Source: Lepas anatifera (taxonomy: Eukaryota; Arthropoda; Thecostraca; Lepadidae). From it: a stretch of DNA of 64,000 bases. Under the pieces are notes generated by a model. That model was not told where the DNA came from, did no database searches, and saw nothing but the letters and a program-made list of their open reading frames with translations. The translations under genes were made by a program, and so were the position numbers. Below are positions 10,711 to 25,270 of the stretch, in pieces. Within the stretch, counting starts at the first letter, position 1. Each line of letters begins with the position of its first letter. Location: assembly GCA_034440635.1 (NCBI GenBank), contig JAOTON010000317.1, positions 124,001-188,000 of the forward strand, given 5' to 3'.

Positions 10711-11754
10711 TGATGCAAAGACCGATTTGCAATACGGTTTACCATCAGGAAACCTGCCCAATTGACCTTGCACGCCCGCGTCATGAAGCTCATTTAAGAT
10801 TATGTGCCTCCACAACAGGTATGAATCACCTGTCTTGCAAGAGCTTGTCTGAGCACTGTAGATCCAGGACTCGGAGTGCTCGTCAGCCTGTCACCCCAGC
10901 TGCCCCCCCCCAACTGCCAACTCCATAAATCTCATCCTGAGTTGGTAACTCAACATTTAATTTATTCAACATTTAAGTTGAAATTATTGGCTGGATCTCA
11001 TGTTTCTCTTTCAGGCTGGCATGTATGCCAATCAGCCCCCAAGCTGGTGGCCAAAAGGTTACCATACGCACTGGGTATACCGGCAGAACCAGGCTGAGCT
11101 TGTATGTTCTTAATTAGGGTCACTGGGAACAGTCTCAGGTGTCTCGCTTGTGTGGCGAATTTAGGTGTTAGTGGTTTGAGGATAATGATAACAAAGATGT
11201 GCAGTACGAAGTGAGTGACAAGGCAAATGGCTCAGCACCTCATTTGTAATATATCCATAGCCTGGAGATACCTTTTTACTTTTTATTGCCTTCTTTAATT
11301 CCAGCCATGAGAATGCCACATTGTATGGGGCCAACTTGTCATGTCCAAAGTCAATCTGTCTTTGCTCCGCCATAATCAAAAGCGTTAGGCGATTGTTTCC
11401 ACACTAAACATGGAACGCAGCAGCAAAGTTTAAGATTTTTGTGTTCCCAACCCCGGAACATTTTACAAATTTGCACCACACACACGCAGGGACACTCGAT
11501 GTACACAGCAGCGAGGCTTACGCTTGTCAGCAACCTTGCAGGACAGTCATGTCCGCGCGCTACCTTTCACACGCCTCCCTGTACCAGGCAGCGGAGTTAT
11601 CCCGATTTCTCAGGCCGGGCGGAACAGATGACTGCTCAGATGACACACTCCGTATCCTCGGGGGGTACCACAAGACCGTTGGATCTATTTAAAGGCAGAT
11701 CAAGCCTGTGCTCCCGACAGCAAGGGCACTGGCTGATCAACGCAAGTCCCTAGT
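10711..11754. other. Intergenic, nothing recognised
   Basis: Short open frames only, with no family resemblance, no splice-consistent exon and no clear repeat. Confidence 0.4.
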
Positions 11755-11784
11755 CAAGGCGGGCACTACCCAGTGTACTGCCAT

Positions 11785-11895
11785 CTCCTGGGTAGGAGGC
11801 GGTCGAGGAAAAGGCTGCCAGAGGTGAGCTATGATTCACGGACCTCCCACACTGGACCGAGGCGCCTTAACCAACTGTGCCACGGCGGTGGTGCA
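11785..11895 (-). repeat. tRNA-derived SINE fragment
   Basis: On the minus strand a perfect pol III box A match, TGGCACAGTTGG (11882-11871), is followed after about 26 bp by a decayed box B, GGTCCGTGAATC (11844-11833). It does not fold as an intact tRNA, so a SINE head is the likelier reading. Confidence 0.55.
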
Positions 11896-12129
11896 GCAGG
11901 CAAAGTAATCAGGTACCTACCTACCTCCTTTTCAGAGAAAATATTTTGCACATTATTGCACACAATGGTTATTGAAAACAAAATAATGATAGGCATAATG
12001 TGAAAATTGGAATTATGAGGGAATCACTGGAAAATTCACCCAGTCAAAAACATTTCCCAGCCACTGAGTGCCAAATCTGACTATTAACCAGTCTGCAAAG
12101 TATGGCAGCAAGCCAGAGGAGTCATACCA

Positions 12130-12505
12130 ACCATATAAAATTCTCGCACAAATTTGCACTGCCAGCCACCTAATATTTACACCAGCCTGCAGTATACCAG
12201 GGAGGAAAAAAGCACCCATCCCTACCTACACGATGCATTGCTACCTCTCTTATTAGATATATTTATAAGGCCCCCTTGTGTGTCTTTAAAACCATTCATT
12301 CACTAATTGTTTGGTTCTCAGGGTCACCTTCCTCGCACCAGCCTCGCAAATTTGCACCAGGGAATAACATTTGCATCACTCGCTCATGTCTCCAAAGGCA
12401 CTCCCACAGACCCAGCATGTAAAGTATGTCACTTTCGACGAGATTTCGTCAGTGTGACTACCTTTGGAGACAGGAGTGAGTGGTGCGAATTTTATGACCT
12501 GGGCC
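12130..12505. repeat. Dispersed repeat family E, copy 1
   Basis: Shares phrases such as ATACCAGGGAGGAAAAAAGC, CTCGCACCAGCCTCGCAAAT and CTCACTCCTGTCTCC-like strings with copies near 14950-15230, 18505-18665, 18960-19850, 26620-27060 and 44630-45400. The element ends are not defined and no ORF is shared. Confidence 0.6.
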
Positions 12506-13057
12506 CCATTTCATAAAAGGCGTAACTTACGCTTACAGCGTAGAAGTAGCATAATGCAGCAAAGAAAGTGAATAACACACCACAATTTTGTCTCACAAAA
12601 ATGTTGCATAAAATATAAACTATATAACTATATACCTCGGCCTACGGCCTCGGCGGGTGCCGCTCCGGCGCGAAGCCGGTGACAATGTACGTTAGGCAAG
12701 CAGTTCGATTGACAGGCGAGTGTTTTCAGCAGTATGATACATATACTAACGCGATGTTGGGACTTGAGGTCTAATGTTCTCATTCTGACTACATTCAGTC
12801 CATGTGTAAGTCCATGTTTTCCTAAACTAACATGTCTCTGCACACTGCGCCACGTTTGTCGTCTGTTCATGTCATCACATAAATAATCACACGTATAAAG
12901 TTTGGTTTGTTAAGTAAAGACTGGCTATGCCCAGAAGAAAGGAGATACAATATAAAATATTCTGGGTTTGCCGACCATATTTCACCTACACCTAGAGATC
13001 TTCACACAATTCAGCCTATTTGTTGCCGAGTTAGCTTCGGTTATCCTAAGTCCCAGT
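12506..13057. other. Intergenic, nothing recognised
   Basis: A GC-rich patch at 12640-12680 (CGGCCTACGGCCTCGGCGGG) can form a hairpin. Nothing else was identified. Confidence 0.35.
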
Positions 13058-13620
13058 CCGCATGCGCAGTAAAGTCTGCAGTGAATGGAGCGAAGATACC
13101 GTTATAATTGACTGAAGCATGTTGGTATGTCGTTTGTTTATCTCCTGAACTCAACTATCCTTATAGCCTAATATTCCTTGGAATTCATACTGAGCATGCG
13201 CTATGCAATGTCATAATTCCGTGAATTAGGATTAGCAGATAGTATTCTGCTATTACTCTCAAATTTTTAGCCAAATCGGTCTATTGGCTCCCGAGATAGC
13301 CTCCCTGACCATAAGTTCTAATGCGCATGCGCACTTACCTCTGTAGTAAGCAAGGGTGTCAAACTTTCATACTAAATTTAAGCATGTTCGCTCTCCTCTG
13401 TCATGTCCTCTTCTGAAATATCCTCACCTTTAAGGCTTATCTTTAAGATTTCTACTGCGCATGCGCAGGGCAGTGCAACTTCACTATGACATTATTTGTG
13501 GTTTTCACTCCGTGTCTTTTCTTGTTCACAAAATTTCAAAAATCGACCCGTGGGTTGCCGGGATAGCCTCTGTTACAATTAGTTCCACTGCGCATGCGCA
13601 GTGACCTTCATTGACCTGAA
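13020..13620. repeat. About 264-bp dimeric tandem repeat with five GCGCATGCGC-type palindromes
   Basis: Palindromic cores occur at 13058-13069, 13192-13202, 13322-13333, 13456-13467 and 13589-13600, spaced about 130-134 bp apart. Flanks alternate: cores 1, 3 and 5 are preceded by GCC(G)GAGATAGCCTC-like sequence, while 2 and 4 share different flanks. The unit is therefore about 264 bp made of two diverged halves. TGCGCATGCGCA matches the NRF-1 (Ewg) binding consensus. Confidence 0.75.
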
Positions 13621-14137
13621 GACCGGATTCAAATCTGCATGACCGATTTCCTCTCATTAATATTGTTCGACAATATGGAATAGAGTGCAACGAGATTTAT
13701 ATATTATTTACATGTCTAAATACGATAGCGGATACAAGGGGCGAGGCTAGTGGGCTTAAGTCCCCCATGTGAAAATACCTAGAGCTATAGCATGAGCAAA
13801 GGATGTTTGGAGGCAATGGCAGAGGCTGGAGCTAAAGGTGAATTCAGGGTAGCGGGGGATAGGAGGCACGTGCACCCCCTTTGGTCGATCCTCAGCACCC
13901 CTGAAATGGCCACGGCGCCCTCAAACATTCGATGGCACCCCTGAAATGTCACTTCCCACCCTTTCCCCTAAGATGCAAAAATTGGCGCCCATCGGAAGGA
14001 TTTTACGTGTCAAAGTTGCGCTCTATGCTCCGGATTACACCCCTTGCCCTGCGGACGGTGCCTCCTCTATCGGTAATCCTTGATCCGCCTATGCTCAAGC
14101 TCCTTAGCCCCATCACCGAACTGATATACTATATATA
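13621..14137. other. Intergenic, nothing recognised
   Basis: Short open frames without family resemblance. Confidence 0.35.
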
Positions 14138-14215
14138 ACTATATATAATAAATATATAATATATATATATATATATAAACTAAATATATATAACTATATA
14201 TATATAAACTATAAA
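14138..14215. repeat. Imperfect (AT)n microsatellite
   Basis: TATATA runs broken by AACTA interruptions. Confidence 0.85.
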
Positions 14216-14949
14216 CTACTTGCAAAGTTACGCTGCTCTAAACTACGCTGTACTGGAACGCACCGTAGAATGTTCCCAATCTTGTTTCATATAGCAGACA
14301 ACAAGTATGTTGAATATGTAAAACACTCCTGAAAAGCTATACAAGAAGGAGCAGCGTAACATTTATCATACAATGAAGCAAAACAAGAAAAATATACAAT
14401 TTCTTTTGAAATCCTGAAGCTCAAACAAAATTAGGAAGTGCAGTGAAGGACAAAAAGAGTCATGGATGTAAAATAAACTTAAATAAAAAAGGTGTGAAAT
14501 TCTTCCTTGCACAGGTTTGAAGTGCAAGTTACTCATGCCAAATTGAGCTGATATACAGAATTCTATGGCCATTTTGGTATGCCATAAATGATGATAGCTA
14601 TTGATGCAAATACACAGAAAAGCTAAAATTGACTTTTTTACTTTGACTTTCTTCTGTTACTGTTATTTTAAAGTCCTGGGAGTACAGAACCCTAGATAGG
14701 CTGACACTGACACAGTGTTATATGGAGTCCATGGAGGGTAAATATTCAGTTTAAGGTGCCTGTCACCAACAAAATCCAAGTGTCTCTACTAAGACCTCTG
14801 GCAAAACGACGATATAGGGACCTAAGTCAAAGCACTGGCATCTAGTTATTCTTCAAAGATGTTGACTCACCATTCCTTTCCCAGTTTCACAAAATTATAA
14901 GGTTCACAGACCTCTCACAGTCCACTCACAATTAGTAAACACACTTTAA
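14216..14949. other. AT-rich intergenic, nothing recognised
   Basis: No exon or repeat with recognisable boundaries. Confidence 0.35.
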
Positions 14950-15230
14950 CTTGAATTCCACTTAAGTACACTTGCACAACAATAATACAATGACGACCTT
15001 TTAGGGCCTTCTTGACAGTAACTACCTAAAAACGGGGTATTTCCAAAAACAAATGTGTCTACATTTATTGCGTCCCAATGTGCAAAGTATGGCATTTTCG
15101 ACGAGATCTCATCGGTGAGGGTGCCCTTGGAGACAGGAGCGAGTGGTGCTAATTTTATCATCCTGGTGCAAATTTGTGAGACTGGTACGAGGAAGTTGAC
15201 ATTTAAACCATACAAATAATGGCTGCATGG
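14950..15230. repeat. Dispersed repeat family E, inverted fragment
   Basis: Contains the inverse of family E phrases (GACGAGATCTCATCGGTGAG; GGAGACAGGAGCGAGTGGTG). No coding evidence. Confidence 0.55.
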
Positions 15231-15433
15231 TTATTAAGAGACAGGAGGGGGCAGGGCATTTTTTTAAGGAAAAGTCAGTGGGGGGGGCATTTCTTGTGCT
15301 GGCCAATATAGTGTCTTCATGGGATCAAGACCCCACTTTGAGGGGGGTCTAATAACACTAAGACGCGTTGGTGTTTACAAATGTTTCTCAATTTTTGTGT
15401 TTTTCCATGTTATTCCAGATTATAGATGCTGCC

Positions 15434-16270
15434 CAGGGCTGCCAAGTTTTTCCCGCGGAAAAGGTCAAACCGAGTTAGAAAAAGGGCCAAAGAGGGGCAA
15501 AACGTTATTTTCACTAAAACAGCCAAATACATACCACAAAAACCAGATTTGAGGCTAAAACAGCCCCTTGCGGTAGACATAAGCCCACAGAAAAACTACT
15601 TGTATCACTGTTTAAAACTAATTGTTGACAGTTTGATATCGACTTGACGCGATATTTTTTAGCACACTACTGATTTAATAGGAAGCCGGGGTTGCCCTCC
15701 CAGTCCCGTGTGACCATCAAATGATTTTATCCACATAACCAGAACATGTATTAGCATCATTAATCATGTTGGCCGCACCACTCCCCGCTAACATTTAATG
15801 TTTTCTCTGTTTTCCAACTAAACATTTTTTTTGCTCTTGATTAGTGGCGGATCTAGGATATTGGTAAGTGGGGGAGTGCGGAGCCTCAGAGGGCGCACTT
15901 TTTCATCAACTTTTCACCCAAAGGGTGCCTATAGTATCACCTCCTTTGCGTCCGGTTTTCGGTGGCCATCATTTTTCTGGATCGTGTTTTTAACAAAGTT
16001 CTGTCCCTCCCTCCCACCCCCATAAGTTTGTCTGCTGCCCTTCTGCTTTTTCGGTATCAGAATATCGTATTCAAGAGCGGAAGAGGTAAAAAAGAAATAT
16101 TATTTATACAAGGGACAAACCAGAAATAGCTTAGGTGCCTGCTGCTTGAAAAGGGGACAAAAAGGTCAGATTCCAAGAAAGGGCCAACTGAAAAAATCGC
16201 GGGGCCAAACACGGAAAAAACGACCCAATTCGAGATATTTGGCCACAAAATGGCCAACCTGGCAGCCCTG
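15434..16270. mobile_element. hAT-like non-autonomous element, 837 bp
   Basis: Inverted ends CAGGGCTGCCAAG and CTGGCAGCCCTG. The flanking 8 bases ATGCTGCC (15426-15433) and ACGCTACC (16271-16278) look like one duplication altered by two transitions. The second-strand-like motif AAAAGGGCCAAAGAGGGG near the left end has a partial inverse near 16150-16210. There is no transposase. An internal GTGGCGGATCTAGG at about 15842 resembles another hAT terminus. Confidence 0.7.
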
Positions 16271-16711
16271 ACGCTACCACAATGTATTCCAAATGAAAAG
16301 GTTATTTTCTTAGTTTTCTTGATGATTGTGGCAAGGTAAGCAAATTCCTAAAGTATCGGACACAAGTGGTTTATAGGCTAAATCGAGACAAGTTTTTACG
16401 TACATACCTACTATGATGTGTGATTGTTGCTGTCAAAATCATCTACAGAATGTAGCACAAAAACCAGTCGATAATTTTTAGGCTTACCGACGCGCCAACT
16501 GTCAGGGTCATATGGCGTCGCCAACTCTTTCCCTGTTGGAAGGGTTTCTCGGGAGGCCAGTTCTATGATTCTGACGAAGGGCTGTGGCCGAATATAGAAT
16601 CTCTTCCAATTTTCAACATCGGGGAATCGATGAGAAAGGCCAGCTAACAACTTATCGACTTTACAGAACAAATTGATGCAGCGATCTCGCTATAAATTTC
16701 ACGTATGCTAC
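16271..16711. other. Intergenic, nothing recognised
   Basis: No supported feature. Confidence 0.35.
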
Positions 16712-16930
16712 AACACACAACAAGCGTCGGAAAAGAGGGACCAGAGGGTCCGCCCCCACCCACTTTTTGATCAGCAATTTTAAATGGGAGAAAACCTATA
16801 ATTAGCCGCTGCGGAAGGCAACGGAGACACCAAATTCGAAGAGTTTTTGGTACGAACGTGGTAAGTTTGTTGTCAGCATCAGGTTGAAGTTTGACTGGCC
16901 CCTCACTTTTTTGCCGGTGGTGACGTTTAT
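16712..16930. mobile_element. MITE with AAGCGTCGG ends, copy 2
   Basis: 219 bp, homologous to 10463-10710 along its length. It is flanked by an exact 9-bp direct repeat GTATGCTAC (16703-16711 and 16931-16939), the length expected of Mutator-like elements. The frames spanning it are shadows. Confidence 0.7.
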
Positions 16931-16939
16931 GTATGCTAC

Positions 16940-18321
<1,382 letters not shown>

Positions 18322-18504
18322 CTTACTGTCTCATTCTAAATTACTTGGGGTCCACAGATGTTGCATGCAGCTTGTTATATGCCACTATGTTCAATAGTTG
18401 GCACTAAAAATAGCTGACCTCCTGTCAGTTGTCTGTTTGCTGTTTTACTTTGTTTAACTATGGATCTTTTAAATAAAAAAACGAATAATAGAAGTAGCAT
18501 TGCA

Positions 18505-19850
18505 TTGTGTGCGTAGGAATGGGTACATTTTTCTCCCTGGTACCTATCTGGCAGATTGGTGTGAATTTTTTAAGGCTGGTGGTGCGATAATTTTAGATGG
18601 CTGATATGACTAGTCTGGCCTGCTGCCATACTTTGCAGACTGGAGTGCTTCTCCTGTTGGAGTGTCTTCCTCCACATTATTTTGTAAAGTTAATGAAGAA
18701 CTTTATAATCAAATAAGAACAAATAAGTACAATAATTTTCTTTCAACTAATTCAATTAAAAACATATATGCCTTTTTAATGTTAATAAAGCAGCTATATG
18801 TTATATTTGAAAGGGGTAATTCCTTTCTGAAATTAGGCACAGTTCACTCTGTATTTCACTGTATTTCATACCTATGTTGCTTTTGTGTGAATGTCACCGC
18901 TCTTTATGAAACATGATTCTGAGTACAGTGTAACTTTGCAGTTGAATGTAGTGTAAAACACATCACATTTCTACAAATTTTTCAAATGGGCCCTGACACA
19001 AATTTGTGCAGGATGCAATGCACAAAACCAAACAAATAAAGAATGAATGGTTATAAAGACTCAGAAGGAGGCCTTATAAAACCAACTAACTAATAAGGGA
19101 GGTAGGATTGCAGGGTGTGGGTAAGGATGGTTGCATTTTTCTCCCTGGTATATTGTGGATTGGTGCAAACTTTAGGTGGCTGGTGGTGCATAATTGTGCA
19201 AGAATTTTAGATGGCTGGTGCCACTGCTCTGGTGTGCTGCCAAACTTTGCACACTAGCCACAGACAAGATCTCTTTGAAAGTGCCATACTTTCCACACTG
19301 GGCTATTGATAAGGACAACCTTACTTTGGGAACTTAAGGGTTTGTTCCAGCACCTCCTTAGAACAAATTGATGAGAGTAGCTTAGATGAAGTCAGAGCCG
19401 GTGCAAAAAACAGTGTCTGCTGGACCGATTTGGGAGCAGATATCAGCTGATAGCACCTGATCTGCACCAATATGGCGGGCATGGCACAGCTAAGAAACTA
19501 ATCTAATTTGATTAAGGCCTCTGATACTCATTTAATGTATTATAAGTGAAAGTGGAATACAGAAAAACAACGGAATTAAAACCTTTAGCTGCCCACAAAC
19601 GTCGATTCTCACTGTAAAGTGTAAAACAACTTATTTTAGTTTCTCAATTGAAATTTGTGTGCCACAATTGAGCTCCTCCAACCTCCTCTGAAAAACCTCC
19701 TTTTGTTTGAGAGGAGGTTGGATTAGATTTGAGATGAGCTTTGGCAGGCTTGGAGGAAGTTTAAGGAGGCGCTGGACCGGGCAAGAGGAAGTTGGAGGAG
19801 CTTTGAGGAGGTTGGAGCAGGTTTGAGGAGGAGCTGAAACAGGCCCCAAG
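18505..19850. repeat. Dispersed repeat family E, two pieces in opposite orientations
   Basis: 18505-18665 and 18960-19310 carry inverted family E sequence (TTTTTCTCCCTGGTAYMT, GTGGTGCRATAATTTTAG). 19430-19850 aligns directly with 44990-45400, including AGCTAAGAAACTAATC and a purine-rich tail of GAGGAGGTTGGAG-like repeats. Confidence 0.65.
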
Positions 19851-20874
19851 TAAACCCTGCACAAAACTTTTTCCTATGACTGGAGCTATATTTCCTTTCC
19901 AATACATGGAATAATGAAAAGGAGTATCAACAAAAGACAACGGTAAGATAACCAATGCCCTGGAAATCTATTGATTAATCTATGTATCTATTACCTTGAC
20001 GGAGTATCGACAAAAGAAACCGGTAAGATAAACGGAACCCATGCGCAAGAAAGCTTTTAATAAATCACTATCTCTAAAGTCTATTACCTTCGAAAATGTG
20101 GAAGGACGGCAAATATTCTTCACCGCGAGGAGCGAAAGACGAAACACGATTCACAACATACAACACGCACTTTTCACTTCGCCTCAGCTGCGTTCTTTTG
20201 CTTGTTTTGATATTGAGCTTCCATATAGTCCAGATAAAACACTTTCCGTGAGGTGAGTGTGGATAAATCACGTCCTCTACTACCCTTGATAAATAATTGA
20301 AGTTCGTCGAGCTTATAAGGAAAGCTCAACTTTTCTAATCAATTTATTTTCATTTATAAGGAAAATAATTTGGAACTGATGTTGTGAAATAGGCGTTAAC
20401 CCACCAGGTTTTACCTTTACCCAAGGCCGTAAAGGAAAGGTTGGTTTTGGATTAGTATAACCCAAGGCCCTAAAAGTATAGCCTACCAAGACATACCAGC
20501 AGTTTTTGATAAATATTTCTTTCTTTATCACTGTGAATTGAACCTTCTGTAATAATCCTGGGAATTTAGAAAAATTTTTTCACAATTTTTTTTTTTTTTT
20601 TGTATAATACAGTAGGCTGCAAGCTGGCATAGTACCATTTAGATGCACCAGATCTGCTATCTCTGCGCATTGGGGGATAAACTTGCGCACTTCCTCCCCG
20701 AAACGCTAAAGTAATAATAATAAAGCGAAGCGCACACAATTTTTCTATCGAATGAGTGGTGGTGGTGTGGTGTCTGAAAGATGTCTGCGTAAAACGGAAA
20801 AACTAATTGATTGAAATTCAGTTGAAAAATTCAGTAACTTCTTAAAGCCTACATTTTCTGTGTACATACATCTC
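19851..20874. other. Intergenic, nothing recognised
   Basis: A repeated GTATCRACAAAAGACAACGG phrase at about 19923 and 20004. No gene. Confidence 0.35.
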
Positions 20875-21719
20875 CAGGGGCGTAGCCAGAGCTTTGTTAT
20901 GGGGGGGCACACCTAGGTACTTTGAGTGGCACCCTGGGGAAAAAGTGCATTTTTTTAATGTAACCTAAAAACTTACTATATTTTTGTTTATATCATTTTT
21001 TGGGCATCTTTGCTTAAATAAAAATGCAAATAGATGATTGAAGGAGAAGGACAACACGATTTAAACCAAAAAGAAAATCACTAAAATGTCATGGAAGTAG
21101 CCAAAACATGACTGTTTCGGATATATTTAAGGACACATCAGCCAACTCATGCAAGTACTTAACATCAGAGAAATCAGCGGAGCATGTGATATATGTTACA
21201 ATGTGCAGGTTAAGGCATATTGGAGTCAAAAATTCATTTGTTATGCCCACTGGTTATGTTCTGACAAGTGAGCCCTGGCTGAACGCAGATTAAGTTCCTT
21301 GCCTCCCACAATCACCGTGGGATGAGGAGTGGCATAGTGTCTTTGGAGGGAACACATTTTATACTGCCGGAAAAATTTGGGAGATACATTTTTAACATGT
21401 TTATTTAGTTCCATATTCTCAAGGATCGGTCCCAGTTAAAAGTAAATAAAAGGTGAACAGGCTAGTGGTTTGGATGGGTATGGTGTGACAGGGCTGACAA
21501 TTGTGAGAACTAGTTCTTCATTTAAATTAATCAGTAGAAATCCTGGTTTAGGGGACTGTGCTCTGAGCTTAGGGGCACATGCCTTTGTATCATCCCTTTC
21601 CAGAATCCACCAGTATAATAAGCAATTTATATAACCTAGGGTGCCTAGGTATCACAAACCGTTTTAGAGATTCCTCGTTCCTTGGTAGCTCCATTTTACA
21701 AGGAGAGTTTCCATTGTGT

Positions 21720-24700
21720 TTTTATTCCCCATCTATTCAAGACCAGCTCTGGGGCCCCCAAGTGTGGATCAGAGGCCTCCAGAGCATCTTCCCACATCCC
21801 CCAGTTGTGCCTCCAGGGACTAGACTAGCTCAGTGACCCCGCCCCGAGATGATGGAAGTTGGTCTTATGTTCTTATTACCTGTCTATTCAAGACCACCTC
21901 AGGGGCCCCTGTTGTAGATCAGGGCCACAGAGCAGCTCATGCTTCACCCAGGGACTGGACTAGCTCATTGATCCCAGAGATGAGGTCATCAGACTAGCTC
22001 AATGGGCCACAGATAGGCTCATAGGGCCTTAAACCAGTTCAAGAGGCCCCAGAACAGTTAAAGGTGCCAGATCACCTCAGGGGGCCTCAAGCCAACTTAA
22101 GGGGCTCTCACAAACTTAGTGCCCAGACCAGCTCAGGGTACCCTCAGAACCTAGACCCGCTTTTGGGCCTCAGATCAGCTCTTGGGGCCCCAGATCAGTT
22201 CAGGGGCCTCAAGTCAGGTCAGGGGGCAAGATCAAGTCAGGGCCACTAAATCAGGTCAGGAATCCCTCACCAGCTCAGGGCCCAGGCAGTTCAAAAGCCC
22301 CAGAGCTGCTCAGGGAACACCATATCAGCCCATAGGGCACCCAATCGGCTCACATAGCGCCGCTGTGTGAGCCTATTAGGACGAGAGCGAACTGAGTTGT
22401 GGTTGTGGAGGAGTGCTGTGCTCATTTTATCTTTGTGCCTGCAATCTGTACGGTTTTGCTTGCCATGGTGTTTTGGAATGTCCTATAGTTTTTAGGTTTT
22501 AATGTGTTGCTCCCGCGTCCGTGCCCGCCTTGGCGTTATTTCAGGGATCCCACGCTTTAGGGCGGGCACGGATACAGGACCTAGTGTTCAAGGAAAGTCA
22601 ATCAATACATACGTGTATGGATCCAGCTCAGCCTCAGGGGCAATCAGATCAGTGGTCCCCGACCAGCTCAGGGCCCAGATCAGCTCAGGTATACCAGATC
22701 AAGTCAGGAGGCACTTAATCAGCTCAGGAGCCCCATACCATCTCAGGGGCCCTCACCAGCCCCTGTGGGCCCAGCTCAGCTCATTGCCTGGGAGCTGCTC
22801 AGGAAATCATGCAATCAACCCAGGAGGCCCGGGTCAGCTTAAAGGGCACCATATTAGCCATGGGGCACCAGACTAGCTCAGAGGGAATAAGATGGGCTCA
22901 GGAGACACACTGATGACTCAGCAGGCACCAGATCGACTCAGGGGGCATTAGTTAAGTTCAGGAGGCAGTATATCTGCTCAGGGTGCACCAGATCGATCAG
23001 CGCAGGGGGGCAAGTTCAAGTCGGGCACTAAATCAGCTCAGGGATCCCTCACCAGCTTGGGGCCTAATCAGTTCAAATGCCCCACAGCTGCTCAGGGCAC
23101 ACCAGATCAACTTTGGGGACAAACAATCAGATCAGTGGTCCCCGACCAGCTTGGGAATACCAGATCAAGTCAGGAGGCACTTAATTAGCTCAGGAGCCCC
23201 ATACCATCTCAGGGGCCCTCATCAGCCTCTGTGGGCCCAGCTCAGCTCAGGGCTTTAGAGCTGCTCATGAAATCACGTAAGGAGGCACACGTCAGATTAA
23301 ACGGCACCAGATCAGCTCAGGGGGCACCAGACTAGCTCAGAGGGCATCATATGGGCTCAGGAGGCACCAGATCGACTCAGGGGCATCAGTGCAAATCAGG
23401 TGGCACCAGATCGATCTGCTCGGGGGCCAGATCAGCTCCCAGCCCCCTAGACTATGGCAGGAGCCTAAATCAGCTCAGGAAGCATCATAACAGCTCAGAG
23501 GACACAAGGTGGGCTCAGGGCTCATCAAACTAGCTCAGGGGGCACTAGGCCATCTAAGGAGACATCAATAATCAGCTGAGGGGGCACCTAATCAGCTGAA
23601 GCACCATATTGACTTAGAATACAGAATCAACTTGGGGAGGCATGAAATCAGCTCGGGAGGCCCAAATCAGCTCAAGGGGCACTAAATCAGCTATTAGGGC
23701 ACCAAGCAAGCTCGGAGGCATTAGACTAGCTCAAAGGCATTATATAGGTTCAGGAGGCACAATTATTCGCTCAGTGGGGCACTCGATTGACTCAGGGGCA
23801 CCAGATCAGCTTAGAGGGCAAGTAATCAGCTCAAGGGGCCAAGACCAGCTGAGAGGCCACGAAATAAGCTCAAGGAGCACCAGATTAGCTTTACCCGTTG
23901 ATTATTGGCGACGATGAGTTAGGTGGGCACATACTAGGTGCCCATACTCTTCCCGGGTGCTTGGAAAGGCGAAAGAATGCCCTTAGCTGACCGAAAAAGG
24001 TATTAAGTTGTCCAACAATAGTTTCAATTGCTACATGCGGTCCAGTTTCATCTAACTTCAATGGTGTAGGGCACTAAATTTCGAGCGGCACGGCCCAAAT
24101 TGGGTACACCACCTGGCAATCAAAAGGGCACCCCGGCAGTGATGGGGGCACGTGCCCCATGTGCTCCCCCCCCGGCTGCACCCCTGGCCAGTAGATCAAC
24201 TCCCGGAGGCATTAAATAAGCTCACGGTGTCCGGATCAAGGGGCACTAAAACAGCTAAAAGGATACCAGGCAAGCTCGGAGGCATCAAACTAACTCAAGA
24301 GTATTATATAGGTTCAGAAGGCACACTTATTTTGCCAGGGTGTCACCAGATTGACTATGAGGGCACCAGATCAGCTCAGAGGGCACATGCTCAGCTCCAG
24401 GGGGCACCAGATGAGCTCTGCCCGTACGAACATTGGCGACGATGAGGCATTATCTGGAAACGGATTACGTGGCTATAGTCTTCCCGGGTGCTTGGAAAGG
24501 CGACAGAATTCCTTAGCTGACCAAAAAAGCACTTAATTGTCAAACAATAGTTGAAATCGCCAAACACAGTCTAGTTCCATCTAGGTTCAACGACATAGGG
24601 CACTAAATTTCGAGCGGCACGGCCCAAAGGGGGTACACCACCTGGCAATCAAAAGGGCACCCGGCACTGATGGGGGCATGTGCCCCTGTGCCCCTGGCTG

Positions 24701-24980
24701 CGGCCCTGGGCAATAGATTAACTATGGGAGGCATTAAATAAGTTCAGGGGCCCGGATCAGCTCAAGGGGCACTACAAACAGCTAATAGGGCACCAGGCAA
24801 GCTTGGAGGCATCAGACTAACTCTGAGAGCATTGTATAGGTTCAGAAGGCACAATTATTTTCTCAGGGGGGGCACCAGATTAACTATGAGGGCATCAGAT
24901 CAGCTCAGAGGGCACATGATCAGCTCCGGGGGCCAAGACCAGAGCTCAGCTGGCACCCGATGAGCTCAAGGGGCACCAGA
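21720..24980. repeat. Degenerate minisatellite, unit about 20-28 bp (GGGGCACCAGATCAGCTCAG)
   Basis: Well over 80 loosely conserved units of the form GGSGCACCAGATCAGCTCAG, interrupted at about 22370-22620 by unrelated sequence with a GTGCCCGCC/GGCGGGCAC hairpin and at 23905-24180 and 24430-24720 by the larger unit below. Units vary in spacing, unlike CRISPR repeats. Confidence 0.9.
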
Positions 24981-25270
24981 CTAGCTCCGCCCGTACGATT
25001 ATTGGCGACGATGAGGCATTATCTGGAAACTGATTACATGCCTATACTCTTCAAGGGTGCTTGGAAAGGCGACAGAATGCCCTAACTGACCAAAAAGGCA
25101 CTTAATTGTCAAACACTAATTTAAATCGCCAAATGCAGTCTAGTTCTATCTAGGCTCAACGGCACAGGGCACAAAATTTCGAGCGGCATGGCCCAAAGAG
25201 GGTACACCACCTGGCAATCAAAAGGGTACCCCGGCACCGATGGGGGGGCACGTGCCCCCTGTGCCCCCTC
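23905..25270. repeat. Three-copy higher-order repeat, period about 530-565 bp
   Basis: ATTGGCGACGATGAG starts copies at about 23905, 24431 and 24996. Each continues through GCTTGGAAAGGCGA, TTTCGAGCGGCACGGCCCAA and CACCTGGCAATCAAAAGGG to a GGGGGCACGTGCCCC palindrome plus a CTGCRCCCCTGG hAT-terminus-like end. The 3' end of the hAT-like element has therefore been amplified in tandem. Confidence 0.85.

Noticed and set aside
10293..10793. 166-residue minus-strand open frame
   Set aside because: Runs across a MITE and the frameshifted edge of the LINE fragment; no coherent protein.
11785..11895. Functional tRNA gene
   Set aside because: Box A is good but box B is decayed and no cloverleaf or acceptor stem forms; more likely a SINE.
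21720..24980. CRISPR-like array of short repeats
   Set aside because: Units are degenerate, spacing is irregular and the genome is eukaryotic; it is a minisatellite inside a transposon.
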